NCBI GenBank assembly: GCA_016946835.1
Contig: JACVTC010000045.1
Coordinates: 404,501-468,500, forward strand
Reading direction: 5' to 3'
Length of the DNA: 64,000 bases
Source of the DNA: Neocallimastix lanati (nom. inval.)
Lineage: Eukaryota > Neocallimastigomycota > Neocallimastigomycetes > Neocallimastigales > Neocallimastigaceae
Shown: positions 23,242 through 34,819 of the stretch, piece after piece
How the letters are laid out: every line of letters begins with the position of its first letter
Position numbering within the stretch: the first letter of the stretch is position 1
Position numbers and translations under genes: made by a program
The notes under the pieces: model-generated
What the model was told of the DNA's origin: nothing
Seen by the model: only the letters and a program-made list of their open reading frames with translations
The model's database searches: none

Positions 23242-23250
23242 TTTTTTTTT
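23242..23250 (+). terminator. Pol III T-run terminator after tRNA-Cys
   Basis: Nine T in a row just after the tRNA-Cys 3' end. No comparable run lies between tRNA-Ser and tRNA-Cys. Confidence 0.75.
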
Positions 23251-23479
23251 ATTTTATTTCAGTTTTTTTTTTTTTTTAAAATAGGGTTAATAGTTTAAAA
23301 TTAATTTACTTAAGATCTAATTATTGAAATAATTTGATTTCAAATAAAGTCCTTTTAAAATATATTTTTTTTGTAGTAAATATTAACTTCTAAATATTTT
23401 AATATTCCTATAATTAGTGAATTAATTAAAAAGATAATTTATTTGAATTAATATTTTAACTAAAACAGAAATAAAATAA

Positions 23480-24048
23480 AATATAATAAAATAAAATATA
23501 ATAAAATAAAAAAAAAAGAATATGAAAAATATATACTGAATTGATACAAAGAATCTATTACCTTAATCTAATATAAAATTAGAAATAATAATAGAGTATA
23601 TCAAAATAAAAATAAAAATGTTTAAATAACACAAAATTTTAAAAATATTTTATCATAACAAATTTTTTTTATCAAAAAATCATATTTATATGATAATAAT
23701 TTAATTTAACATTAAAATAATAATAAAATTTTTAAATAAGATTAATAAATCAAAATTAAATATAAATGCTAATCTAAATAAAGAAAATATTTACTTTAAT
23801 TTATATTTTTCAAAATAATTAAACTATTATATAATGTAAATAATAAAAGAAAAAAAATGAAATAAAAATAAAAAAAAAAAAAAGAAATAAAAGAAGATTA
23901 TTTATTTACAAGTTTACTATTTACAAGATAATTTATAAGCTTATTTAATAAAGGAAGTTACTTCCAACGTAATAATTTATTATTAGAAATAACTAGAATT
24001 TAACAAATGCTTTTTTCTTTCGTTTAAATTTTCAATTAATAAATTGAT

Positions 24049-24088
<40 letters not shown>

Positions 24089-24350
24089 TATATATTTTTT
24101 TTTTAACTGCAGCAAACTTTTTTAATTTTTATTAATTAAATATTTGATAAAATACATTTAATAAAAAGAAAAAAAAGATAAATGAATAAAAAAAAAAAAA
24201 AAAAATAAAATAAAATAAAATAAAATAATAGTATAATGTATTCTAGTTTCATTTAATTAATATCTGTAAGACTTCACAAGAGCATTATTATACTGTAGTA
24301 TAATAATTATTTTTGACTTTACAATGTTAATCATAATTTTAAAATACGAA
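23480..24350. other. Gene-free A+T-rich stretch with a (TA)n microsatellite
   Basis: Contains a (TA)n run at about 24050-24092 and several A-runs. No gene or RNA seen. Confidence 0.5.
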
Positions 24351-24354
24351 ATTA

Positions 24355-25280
24355 TGATCTTAATTGGTTGCGCTAGCCTTACTGGCCTGTCTTATTATTT
24401 CTTCAGCATTGACGCTCTTGGTTATAATAGTACGATTTGATTTGAACCTTTTGAACAAAGACTACTGCTGGCCAATAGCAATAGGTATAATCAATTGAAA
24501 AAGAGCCGCAGTAACCACCAAGATTGGAGTATTAGAATATGCACCTGAATTCATCTAGCACTTAAATAGATCCTTCCATTTCCTTGTACTGTTATTAATA
24601 CTTCTTTCGCCAAGAAAGAAATTAAACACTTTTTCACACAAACTAGAATTAACATACACATTATTTTCAATACTATTACTAACATTACTAATAATGATAT
24701 TACTAATATTATTATAAATATTATTATTATAGCTATTATTTCTATTTCTATTATTACTATTAACGATATCATTTGTTAGGTCGCCACGGTTAAAAGCGTT
24801 ATATAAAAATAAAAATTTATCATTGATTTTACAATGAATATGATTGAAAAAAGAACAATCAATTAACTAATGCCTTATCCATTGTTTATTACTTTTAAAT
24901 CAGGGATAAAAATTAACACACATTTGATCTATTATTTTTGCAGCTTTAGCAATTCGAGCATCTAATATATATCAGATTCGTGCTCTCAGTAGCCAATAGA
25001 AACCATATGAAATTCAAGATATTCATAATAAAGTTTTATAATATCTGATATTTCTTTGAATCTGTTTTTGTCATAAAATTCAGCTTTAATAGAATTAATT
25101 TTTCATATTTCTTTTCCAATAAAAATCTTTGATTTTTTTATAGTTACTACTTCTTTTCTCTAGTTTACGTTTAAGAGTTCTACTTTCTTTCGTCCATGTA
25201 TATTTTCTAGATTTTGGATTATTATTAACTAAATAGGAAATAATACAATTTAAATCTTTCCATTTATCAAGATATTTAAA
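24355..25280 (-). other. Unrecognised minus-strand coding relic, Asn-rich centre
   Basis: This stretch is richer in G+C than its surroundings and reads as protein on the minus strand in pieces: a basic segment (PKSRKYTWTKESRTLKRK) near 25190, an Asn-rich middle near 24720, and a segment with NTPILVVTAALFQLIIPIAI near 24510 followed by SNRTIITKSVNAEEIIRQA near 24410. It is broken by several stops or frame changes. I do not recognise the family. It lies next to a family B LTR and could be part of an old element or a decayed host gene. Confidence 0.35.
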
Positions 25281-25440
25281 CTTGAGACAAAGTACAATTA
25301 GCTAATAATAGAGGAATATTTAAATATTTTGAAATAGAATATATAGTAATAATAGATTTAGCTTTGTGTAAACCTACAACTGATAATATATTGAAAAAAA
25401 AAATTATTTTTAATATTTTAATATGAGTTTGTTTTTAATA

Positions 25441-26171
25441 ATATAATATTGTCATTCTAGTAATATTAATTTAAAATTAATCATGTTTTAATAATTTTTG
25501 TAAAAGATTGATTTTATTGTTATGAATTCGTTATTTTATTTAATTAGTAACCAATAATATTTAAATAATTCATTTTTAATCATTTTTATTATATTTTCGT
25601 TTATTTTATCTATTTCTAGTGTATTTAATATTAGACAATCAGTATTTTAAGGTTTTTCCCGATTTTACCAATCGGTTTTACTTAAAACATTCGATGACCG
25701 ATATGTATAGATTATCGGTAGAATTCTTGTTTAGGTTTTTCTTCTAATCTTTTCCTAAACAATTGCTTTGTTAAGATTAGAAACAAATTTATTAAAATTT
25801 AAAAGTATAAATAGAAACTCTTGAGTTCTCTTTGAGAAATCAAGAGTTATTATTATAACAAACTGTAGTAATAATAATTCAAAAATATAAAATAAAACAC
25901 TTTATAACTTTTTCTTTACTAAATTATATTTTATCTTTTAAAAAATTTTAAAATAAAGTATTTTTAATTATTAATAAAACGTATTATAAATTTATAACAA
26001 AACAGTTTTAATTGAATGAATTTTGCGTGTACTGCCTTACTACTTTGTTGTAATAAACTCTTTTAGATAAGTATATTTAAATTCTCAATTTAATAATATT
26101 ATTTAATTATTAAATTGTAGTTAATAATTCAATTATTTGTATTTATTAATTTATTTGATAGAATTATTACA
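25441..26171 (+). repeat. Family B LTR (5' part missing or shorter type), first of a second pair
   Basis: Ends AGAATTATTACA like other family B LTRs; TATA box near 25802 (TATAAATAGAA) followed by the stem CTCTTGAGTTC / GAGAAATCAAGAG. Its first 580 bp are the inverted copy of 15967-16545. Immediately after it come CATAA and the next LTR. Confidence 0.72.
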
Positions 26172-26176
26172 CATAA

Positions 26177-27189
26177 TGTAATAAATAATAATTATTTATT
26201 AAAAAATAATTATAATTTCTTATTATTTTAGTAATGATCAATATTTAAATATTAATTATTTATGCATTAATTTAAATTATAAATTTTATTTAGTTATACA
26301 TTTAATATTTAATTTATATATTTCTTTTTTTTAATTTGGTATAGCTCATTAACCATAAATTAAAAGAAAATTATTTCTTCATTTTTAATTCTGTATTTTT
26401 AATTCTGTATTTTTAATTCTGTACTTTTAATTCTGTATTTTTAATTCTGTATTTTTAATTCTGTATTTTTAATTCTGTATTTATATGAAATTAGTTTAAT
26501 TTAATTATTTAGTACTTTAAAGCCATAGTACAATAATTAAATTAAATCGATCAAGATTTACGTATCATGATTAGAGTAATTTAATAAATTTCTTTATGGC
26601 TTAGTTCTAAATAATTTCTTTAAATTCGTTATAAATTTTTTATTAATTCGAATTTAGGAAATCCATCTTTTAAGGTTTTCCGGATTACTTTAGAAAGTAT
26701 TCGGTTTTACTTAATTGATACGATAATCAATATTAATAGAATATTGAATGAAGCTTGCTTAGGTTTTTCTTCTAATCTTTTCCTAAACAAGATATCTGTT
26801 AAGATTAGAATCTCTTTTTAAATTTAACCTTATTTTAATAAAAAATATAAATACCACTTTTGAGTTCACTTTAGAGAAATAAAGAGTTTATTATAAGAAT
26901 TAACAATAATAATAACCAAATAAAATAAAAAATTATTTTTATTATTTTAAATATTAATTATTAAAAAAACATTATTAATTAATAAAGCACACTACAACAG
27001 AATTATATTAAATAAAAACAAATACTGTGTTCTAATACTTTAATCTGTGTTATTAGTTGTTAACCTTTACAATAAACTTGACCTAGGTAAGTAAATCTTA
27101 CTTTAAACCTCTCAATCTATTAAAGTTCTTCATTAATAAATTGTAGAACAGAACTAATTAATGAATAACTTCATAAAGTAGTTCTGACA
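26177..27189 (+). mobile_element. Solo LTR, family B, CATAA target duplication
   Basis: Starts TGTAATAAATAATAATT and ends AGTTCTGACA, flanked by CATAA at 26172-26176 and 27190-27194. TATA box near 26847. It contains a seven-copy 14-bp minisatellite upstream of the promoter. It lies exactly one target duplication behind the previous LTR. Confidence 0.78.
26382..26479. repeat. 14-bp minisatellite, seven copies
   Basis: Unit TTTTTAATTCTGTA, seven head-to-tail copies with one base variant in the fourth. It occupies the same place in the LTR as the 12-bp array at 14319-14364. Confidence 0.92.
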
Positions 27190-27194
27190 CATAA

Positions 27195-27285
27195 CGAGCA
27201 AATTAGTAACCATTGTTAAATGGTAAGTTACTATGACTATTGGGCAGAACCCTTAGGGTTCGACACCCAATCTTTACAAATTTTA
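27195..27285 (+). repeat. tRNA-like repeat, copy 1
   Basis: TGGTAAGTTACTATGAC (box A-like) is followed about 30 bp on by AGGGTTCGACACCC (box B-like, the best of the three copies). ATTGGG and CCCAAT form an enclosing stem. It resembles the repeats at 28120 and 29760. It could be a tRNA relic or a short tRNA-derived repeat. Confidence 0.4.
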
Positions 27286-28119
27286 ATAATTTTTTATTTA
27301 TTATATCTAGAATATTAAAGAAATTAATAGTGTTTATCGGTTAAATAATTGAATCGATAAAATTAGAAAAATCTATTTTATTAATAATTTTTATTTTTTT
27401 TTATCAATGATTCATTTTCTAGAAAGAAAGCTTGTTTTCTTAAATTTTCTTTTATTTATAATAATTACTAATAATTACTAATAACAACTCATAACTTAAA
27501 ATAATTTTTTTTCCTTAAAAACTATAAATATGTGTAAAATTTCGTAATAAAATGCTTTTACATGTGTTTTATTAATTAATTAATTTTAAAGTATTTTAAA
27601 ATATTACGATAATTAATTAATAAAGTAATAAATTATATTTTTATTAATAAAAAAACTTGTTTTAATAAAACATATTTTGAATTACTTTTGTTTCGAGAAC
27701 CTTTTGTATAAAAACTTTAAAAACAATCTTAAGTATTATAAATGAAGAAAATTTTTTTATTAATAAGAATTTTATTAAAATATTAATAATCTTTAACTAA
27801 GGTAATACTTATATATTGGTCTTTTTAAAAATAAAAACACAAAGAAAAAATATTTTATTGAAGAAATCACTCATATTTATACTTTTTCCTGAAAAATAGT
27901 TTCTTGAATGAAAAAGTATAAAAAGTTCTTAGAATAAAATTTAAATTGATAAAAATGAATCATATGATAAAAGTAATAATAGAATTTATAAAATTAGGAT
28001 TTTCTAATAATTTCTTATTAAATAAATTAACTGAGAAAATCCATGAAATTCTATAAAATTTTTTACAGAAAGAGAGTTATAGAAAATATTATTAATAAAT
28101 ATTTTAAAATAATAATTTT

Positions 28120-28205
28120 TTAAAATGGGTCGAAGTCAGTGTCAAACCCATACAGTGTTGTTCATGGTTAATGTAACTAACCACTAGTTTATTGTTCTAA
28201 TTTCT
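28120..28205 (-). repeat. tRNA-like repeat, copy 2
   Basis: On the minus strand TAGTGGTTAGTTACATTAAC is followed by ATGGGTTTGACACTGAC, aligning with copy 3 along about 60 bp. The outer part ATGGGT/ACCCAT can pair. Confidence 0.4.
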
Positions 28206-28261
28206 GAAATTCTGTAAAAGATTGTTTTAATGTAACTAAAATAACTAATACCGAACTAAGC

Positions 28262-28353
28262 AAAGGCTAAGATAATTTAATACCTCTCTATTCGAGTTGT
28301 TAAAAATAAACACTATCATTTGATAGGATTAATGTTACCATGTATCTGTTACA
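28262..28353 (-). repeat. Short family C LTR relic
   Basis: Contains both ends of the family C LTR seen at 51849 and 57138: AAAGGCTAAGATAAT, CTCTCTATTCGAGTTG, then CCATGTATCTGTTACA. Only about 90 bp remain. Confidence 0.65.
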
Positions 28354-28737
28354 AATTCTTAGATTCGTTCCAGATTATTTGAATTTCTTTTCTTAGTATT
28401 TTTGCAAAAGTTGGATTGTCAAATTGTATTTTCAGTATTAATAGAATTTTCAAATACAATAAAAATTGTAAAAATATTTTCTAAAGTAATAGGAGATACT
28501 TCTGATTTTTCGAATTTCTTCTTTAAGGAATTTTTCTAAAAAATTTTAATTTATTACAATCGAAAAGTTAAAGTTGAAGCTAAAAATACTAAAAGAAAAT
28601 CTAAAAAATAGAAAAAAGAATTAAAAAAAAAAATTGATATAAATATATAAGTAGAAATAAATAATAAAAATTATGAAATAAAAATATTTAAAATAATTAT
28701 TTAAATTATTAAATTTTTTTATTATTTTGTGAATTTC

Positions 28738-28947
28738 CATTAGAAATATAAATATGAAGCTTTATAATAATATTAATTTAAGAAGTAATGCTATATATAT
28801 TAATATATTAATGTAAAATATGTGACCAATAATAATAAAAAGTAACATATTATGTTAACTATAAATACCATAAAAATATACAATCTTATATTCATATACA
28901 CTATTCTAATATTTTCACATAATAAAAAGATTCTTATTTCTAAAAGA
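28738..28947 (+). repeat. Ty1/copia-type solo LTR relic
   Basis: Matches 60386-60592 along its length, including TATATTAATATATTA, ATGTGACCAATAATAATAA and TAAATACCATAAAAATATACAA. The ends are blurred. Downstream, about 29300-29460 might be gag-like sequence of the same kind of element, but this is too decayed to call. Confidence 0.5.
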
Positions 28948-29759
28948 TTAAAAGTATCAGTCTTACCAGATTGAGCAAAAACATGAAAGTTAAGTATTCA
29001 ATGTAATAAGTTAAATATAAAAATATATATAATTATATAATTTTATATTGTTTTATAATATTTTAAAATTAATTATTTCAAAAACAAATTTTTATTAATG
29101 ACAATCAACTAACATTACTACAATCAAATTCATTCAAGCAAATATATTAAAATTACAAAATATTTTTATATATAAGAATAAAAAGATATGTATAATATAT
29201 ACTATTTTAGTATTTCAGTAAAATATATATCAAGCTGAAAACATATAGTCAGCGGATACATAAAAAAATAGTATATATATTTCAAGCGGAAAAGATAGTA
29301 TAGTCAGTTAAAAAGATCTTTGATGAAAGAAAATATTATTAGAGAAAATTCAATCTTATAAAATTGGAAAAGCTACCCTTTATCGGAAGTTTCATGAGAA
29401 TTTGAAACAAATTTAAATTGTCCAGAACTCTTAGAAGTATTTAATCAATTAAATTAGCAAACTTTTACTTTTAAAAATAAATCTTATTTACTATATTTTT
29501 ATAATTATTTAACTTTAAAATTTTTTATAAATATTAAAAGTATGATTATATTATTCATGTATTAATTATATATTCCTGTTAAAATTTTATTATTAATAAA
29601 CTTCTTCTTACGTCATACCTTTATTATTTTTGTTATTATTAAAAAAAAAATTTTTTTTTTCTTTAGCATAGTTCTGGTAACACTAAAATTCTTCTGGTAT
29701 CCAAATCCTAGAAATCCTAGAGGGGTACTATATAACGAATCCAAAAGTTAGTGAAATAA

Positions 29760-29850
29760 GAACTATTGTTTATTGGTTAGTTATATTGACTTTGATCAAT
29801 ACTTCATAGGTTCAACTTCGACTCTGGTTCACTTTGCAAAACTATTATAT
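29760..29850 (+). repeat. tRNA-like repeat, copy 3
   Basis: TATTGGTTAGTTATATTGAC, then an anticodon-arm-like ATTGACTTTGATCAAT, then ATAGGTTCAACTTCGAC. It aligns with copy 2 on the opposite strand. Confidence 0.4.
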
Positions 29851-30477
29851 TAATTATTATAAATAATATTTTCTATAATTAGAGAATCTCTTAAAATTTC
29901 TTCTATTAATAAAATTAACGAAATGAATTAGAAATTCTAATTTCAGTTATATTTGTTCAATTTTTTTTTTTTTTTTCCTTTAAAATTCTTTTTTTTATTC
30001 AATTCAATTTATTATTACTAATGTGAAAAGTTTATAAATTTTCAGAAAAAATATAAATATAGTTTAATTTCACAATAAAGAGATATTTTCTTTTATCTTT
30101 TATTAAATAAAATTTTTTTGTAAATAAATATTACTATTATTTAATTTTAATAAATATATTAATATTTTTATCCAAGCATAATTCATTAATGATTAGTCAG
30201 ATTGAATTATTCGTTAAAATTATCTTTAATTATTAATAAATTATAAATTTGTATGACAGCCTTTTTTTTTTTTTTAATTATTTCACTATTACTCTTAATT
30301 ATTTAATATTTTATTAATAATTTTAATATCATTTAAAAAATTCAAATATAATTTAATAAAATTATATTTTATTATCCAATATAATTTGCATTTTTTTTGT
30401 AATATTTAGTTAAACCATTGATCTCATTAGTTTTTACTAGTTTTCTTTGATATTTTTTTTTTAAAAAAAAAAAACAC

Positions 30478-30790
30478 AAATTCTCCTTTCATAATCATTA
30501 AAAGATTAAGTATTCTTTTTGATGTTAAAATTAAAATTTATAAAAATAACCTTTTCTGATAATAAAATCTTAAAGTAATTATTCTAAAATTCTGAAACAT
30601 AATGTGTTATATTTTCCATATTATTATTATAATTCTAATTTTCGATTTTATAGCTTTTTAGATTAGTTTTTTCAAAGTAATTTAAAAATTTCAAAAATTG
30701 AACATAATTTTGTTCGTTCCAATCACTTAAAAAATTATTTTAAATATCATTTATATATTTATGGTTTGTTAAAATAAAGATAAAAAAAAA
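30478..30790 (-). pseudogene. Decayed Mutator-like transposase fragment
   Basis: On the minus strand this aligns with 2870-3190 of the intact transposase gene. QFLKFLNYFEKT corresponds to QFLNFLDYFEKT of the intact protein, followed by an NNNMENITH segment equivalent to NNIDHIT and a damaged form of the ASESYN block with the catalytic Glu. Several stops and frame changes are present and no terminal repeats are seen nearby. It marks an older wave of the same transposon family. Confidence 0.65.
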
Positions 30791-30799
30791 TAATACATT

Positions 30800-32900
30800 T
30801 ATACTTATTTCTAGTTTTATTTATTTATTTATTTTTTATTTATTTTCAATTAATTAAAAAAAGAAAATAAAAATATAAAAAGTTAAATTAGGAATTAAAT
30901 TTTTATTTATTAGCATGTTTCTAAAAGCAACACATCCGAAAATATATATAATAGTTTAAATAAACATAACCCTATTAAATATAAATTAATACATTATTTC
31001 ATTATTATAAAAATATTTTTTTATCTTAATTTAAATAATCTTTCGTTTTATTATATATTTAAATCTAAAATTCCAATTTCTTTATAAATAATTATCTTAA
31101 TTAAAAATTTGACCTTTGGAACCATTTTATATTTGATATAAATATAAGTTTTCTTTTATTTATTAACACATTTGATATTATTGTTTTATTGAAATTTTAA
31201 AAATATATAATATGAACAATGTTGATATTAATATAAATTACATTAATTTTATAATATGTAATATATGTGTATTTACTATATTAATATTTATTTGTAATTA
31301 TATATAATATAAGAAATACATATTAAATATACGTAATTAACATAATTGAATATGTAAAGTATTCGATATATATATATAAAATGTATTAAAACGTAATGTA
31401 ATATATATTTATGCATAATTCACATATATTATAAATTTAGAATAATTGTTGTAACAGAATATATATAGTAATGTAAATCAAATTATATTGTATAAATCAA
31501 GTGATCACATAAATTAATGTTATATTTTTAAAATACATTACTATATATTTATTACAAACAAAAAATAAAATTTTAATTATTTATATTTATAATTAATAAT
31601 TTAATAAATAAAATATATATATTATTTTGCATTATATATTCAATTGTACTTTATTTATAATAATTAAATAAAATCAAACAAAAGATTAAAACTTTTATTT
31701 TGAATATGTAATGTATGGATTATCCATTTATTATCTTATTATTTTCATTTATTTTTTTAAATTATAATTATAATTTTTCTTTTTATGTAAAAATAATTAA
31801 GTACATTTATGTACATATTAAATTATTGTTAATATTATTTATTATTTATTATTTATTATTATTTATTATTTATTATTTATTATTATTTATTATTTATTAT
31901 TTATTATTATTTATTATTTATTATTTATTATTTATTATTATTTATTATTTATTATTTAATTATTAATAAATATTCTTTTTATTATTTATTATTCTATTAT
32001 TAATTATTTATTAATAAATACTATTTTTATTATTATTCCATTATTATTCCATTATTATATATTATTATTTAGTAATATATATTCTTTTGAATATTTATTA
32101 TTAATTATTTATTATTTTTTTTATTATTTTGAGGATTAACTTTATTAATATTTATTAAAAAATTATTTATTTATTTATTTATAAATTTTTTACTACTATT
32201 ATATATATATTATAAAAATTCTTTAATTTCGTAAAAGTCTTTTTTTTATATTATCTTTTGAATATATAAAGAGATATAATAATAGAAAAAAAAGCATCGA
32301 ATACTTAATTATAGTTCTTTTATCAATCAATCGTCACTAAATAAAAAATGATTGTTTAATTGTATAAAAATAATTAATATTTATTAATTATTAAATATTT
32401 ATATTTAAAAATAAAATTAAAAAAAAACTAATAAAAAATTTCTTTTTTATATTTAAATTATCTTTCTTCAAATTTTAATTAAAATTTAGTAATATTAAAA
32501 AATAATAAAGTTATCAAAGTTTTTATTTAATATTAAAAATTTAAACTCCGAAATTTATTAAATTTAATTTTTTAATATATCTTTTTAAGTAATATTGAAT
32601 TAAATAGTTAACACTTAAATTTCATTTATCTTTAATATAAAATATAAAAATAAATAGATAAATAAATATATAAATAAATAAATTAATTAATAGATAAATA
32701 AATAAATATATAAATATATTAATATATAATAATAATAATAATAATAAATACAATAAAAAGAAACACGAAAATTCAAATATATTTATAATATGTTGATAGT
32801 GCCTTATTTAGATTTTAAATCATTTTATCAATTTATTATTATATTTTTTTTTTGATTTCAAATAAAATATATAATAATACAGATCGAAATGATAAAAATG
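30800..32900. other. Gene-free A+T-rich stretch with TATTATTATTT minisatellite
   Basis: A TTATTATTTATTA-type array occupies about 31830-31960. The rest is simple A/T sequence with small direct repeats such as the run of AATAAATA near 32640-32710. No gene or RNA seen. Confidence 0.5.
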
Positions 32901-32922
32901 AAAAAAATTTGTCTTTTCTGTT

Positions 32923-33676
32923 TTAATCCATTTGAAGAAGCCTATTAATGATTTTACTGAATTTAATAAGAATTCAGAATATAAAAATAAAAATTTTTAT
33001 TTTATTAATAATTATATTTTATTAATAATTATATTTTATTAATAATTATAGAGATTTAAATTTAAAAATAAAAAATTATTTACTATCAAACTTTTTATTT
33101 TTTTTTTTATTATTAATAAAAAAATGAAAACTTACTCGGAATTAGGATTATTTTTTTTGATATTAATCATAATTTTAGTGTTTTCTTTTTCCGTTTCAAC
33201 GATTTCCTCAAGAATTTGAAGTTCTTTTTGTCTTTTAAGCATTCCTTCTAAGGAATTGGAATCTTCTCTATAAATAGTATTGGACTCTTCCCATTCTCTA
33301 CATACTTAAAATATTTTGACAATAAATAATAACAGAGTAAATTACAATAGAATTACTAATTTTTAAATAAAATTAATATTAATTCCAAAATATTGAAAGT
33401 TATGGTAGTAATTATATATTAATAAAAAAAAAATATTTACAATTTCTTAATACGCTAATTTTACATTTGTTGTTCTTTATTATTTGGATCTTTTCAGCTT
33501 CTGTAAGTTCTATTAAATATTTAAAGAAAAATAGATTTATATTTATTTAGATTCAAAAGTTTTGTGACTTTTTATTTGAATAACATTTTTTTAAAATATA
33601 AATATATATATAATATTATTATTTTATTACCATCATAATCTTCGATATAGTCATCATCGGATGTATCATCGACCAT
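32923..33676 (-). CDS. Small acidic coiled-coil protein, four exons, 97 residues
   Basis: I assembled this gene by splice sites. Exons: 33676-33631, 33500-33441, 33304-33136, 32941-32923. Every intron is GT..AG and all phases agree, giving one open frame ending in TAA. The protein starts with an acidic segment (MVDDTSDDDYIEDYDEAEK), then a charged helical region (LCREWEESNTIYREDSNS; LKRQKELQILEEIVETEKEN) that looks like a coiled coil, and a short polar tail. No signal peptide or membrane segment. I do not recognise the family. The last 19-nt exon is the least certain part. Neighbours give no clue. Confidence 0.55.
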
Positions 33677-33689
33677 TATTAAAATTTTG

Positions 33690-34810
33690 GTACAATAAAA
33701 AAAAAGGAGGAACTAATTAAATTACCAAACTTTTCATTAATTTATATATCTTTTTAATTGGACTTCAATAAAAGGTTATTTATATATATATATATATTGT
33801 TCATTTCAATAATTCAAGTAAAAATTAAAAATTTAATTAATTATGAATTAAAAAAGGAAAAATTGATTTAAAAAAACTTAAAAATTTATTGATATTAAAT
33901 AATTACTGATATATATAATTATTGATATATAAATAATTAATGATATATATATAAAATATATTTTATCATTTAAAATATGAATAATCAAATAATCACTTTA
34001 AATATGGTGTTAATTAATGCATGGATAGAATGATTCATTAATTATAAAATTTTTTAATAAATAATAAAATTATAAAAATATTATAAATTAATACATATAT
34101 AAAATTTATATAATCTATTAATAAAAATTTATAGATCGATTTAAAGAAATATTCAAGTGATAATAACATTAAATAACGTGATTAAATATCGTGATTTAAT
34201 GTAATATTTTAATTAATAATTACATATTTATTATTTAATATTTATTATTACTATATATTGTTCATTATTTATCTATTTATTTATTTTTATATATATTATA
34301 TATTTATTTTATATATTTTTTTTTTTCATATAAAATATAATAATAAATACTTAAATATCAATAATTAATAATTAATTATATTATTTAATTACTATTAATT
34401 TTAATTATAATTTATACATAAAATTATTTAACATTTATTATTTATTTCATATTTATATTTAATAAAAAAATAATATTCGAATATTATTAATATTGTTATA
34501 TACTTAATTCTTTATATAATGATTTATTATTAAATATTTTTATCATCATTATCGTATTTTTTAAATTTACATTGCATAACTGTAAATAATTCAATTTAAT
34601 TATAAAACAAAAAAAAAGAAGATAAAATTTCTTTTTCATTTAGTGTTCACATAAAGTAGAAATTGTAAAAAAAAAAATAAAAAAAAAAGAAATTATGATT
34701 ATGATATAAATTTTTATTTTTAAAAATAAAGACATCCAAATGTTGATTTTACCTTATTTTTTTTTTAATAATATATTTATTTATATTTATAACAAAATTT
34801 CATGTATTTT
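33690..34810. other. Gene-free A+T-rich intergenic stretch
   Basis: Upstream of the 97-residue gene; TA-repeat patches near 33780 and 33900. No coding-like sequence seen. Confidence 0.45.
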
Positions 34811-34819
34811 TTAATATTA

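Noticed and set aside
31715-31966. 83-residue frame of Leu, Ile, Tyr and Phe
   Set aside because: Translation of the TATTATTATTT minisatellite.
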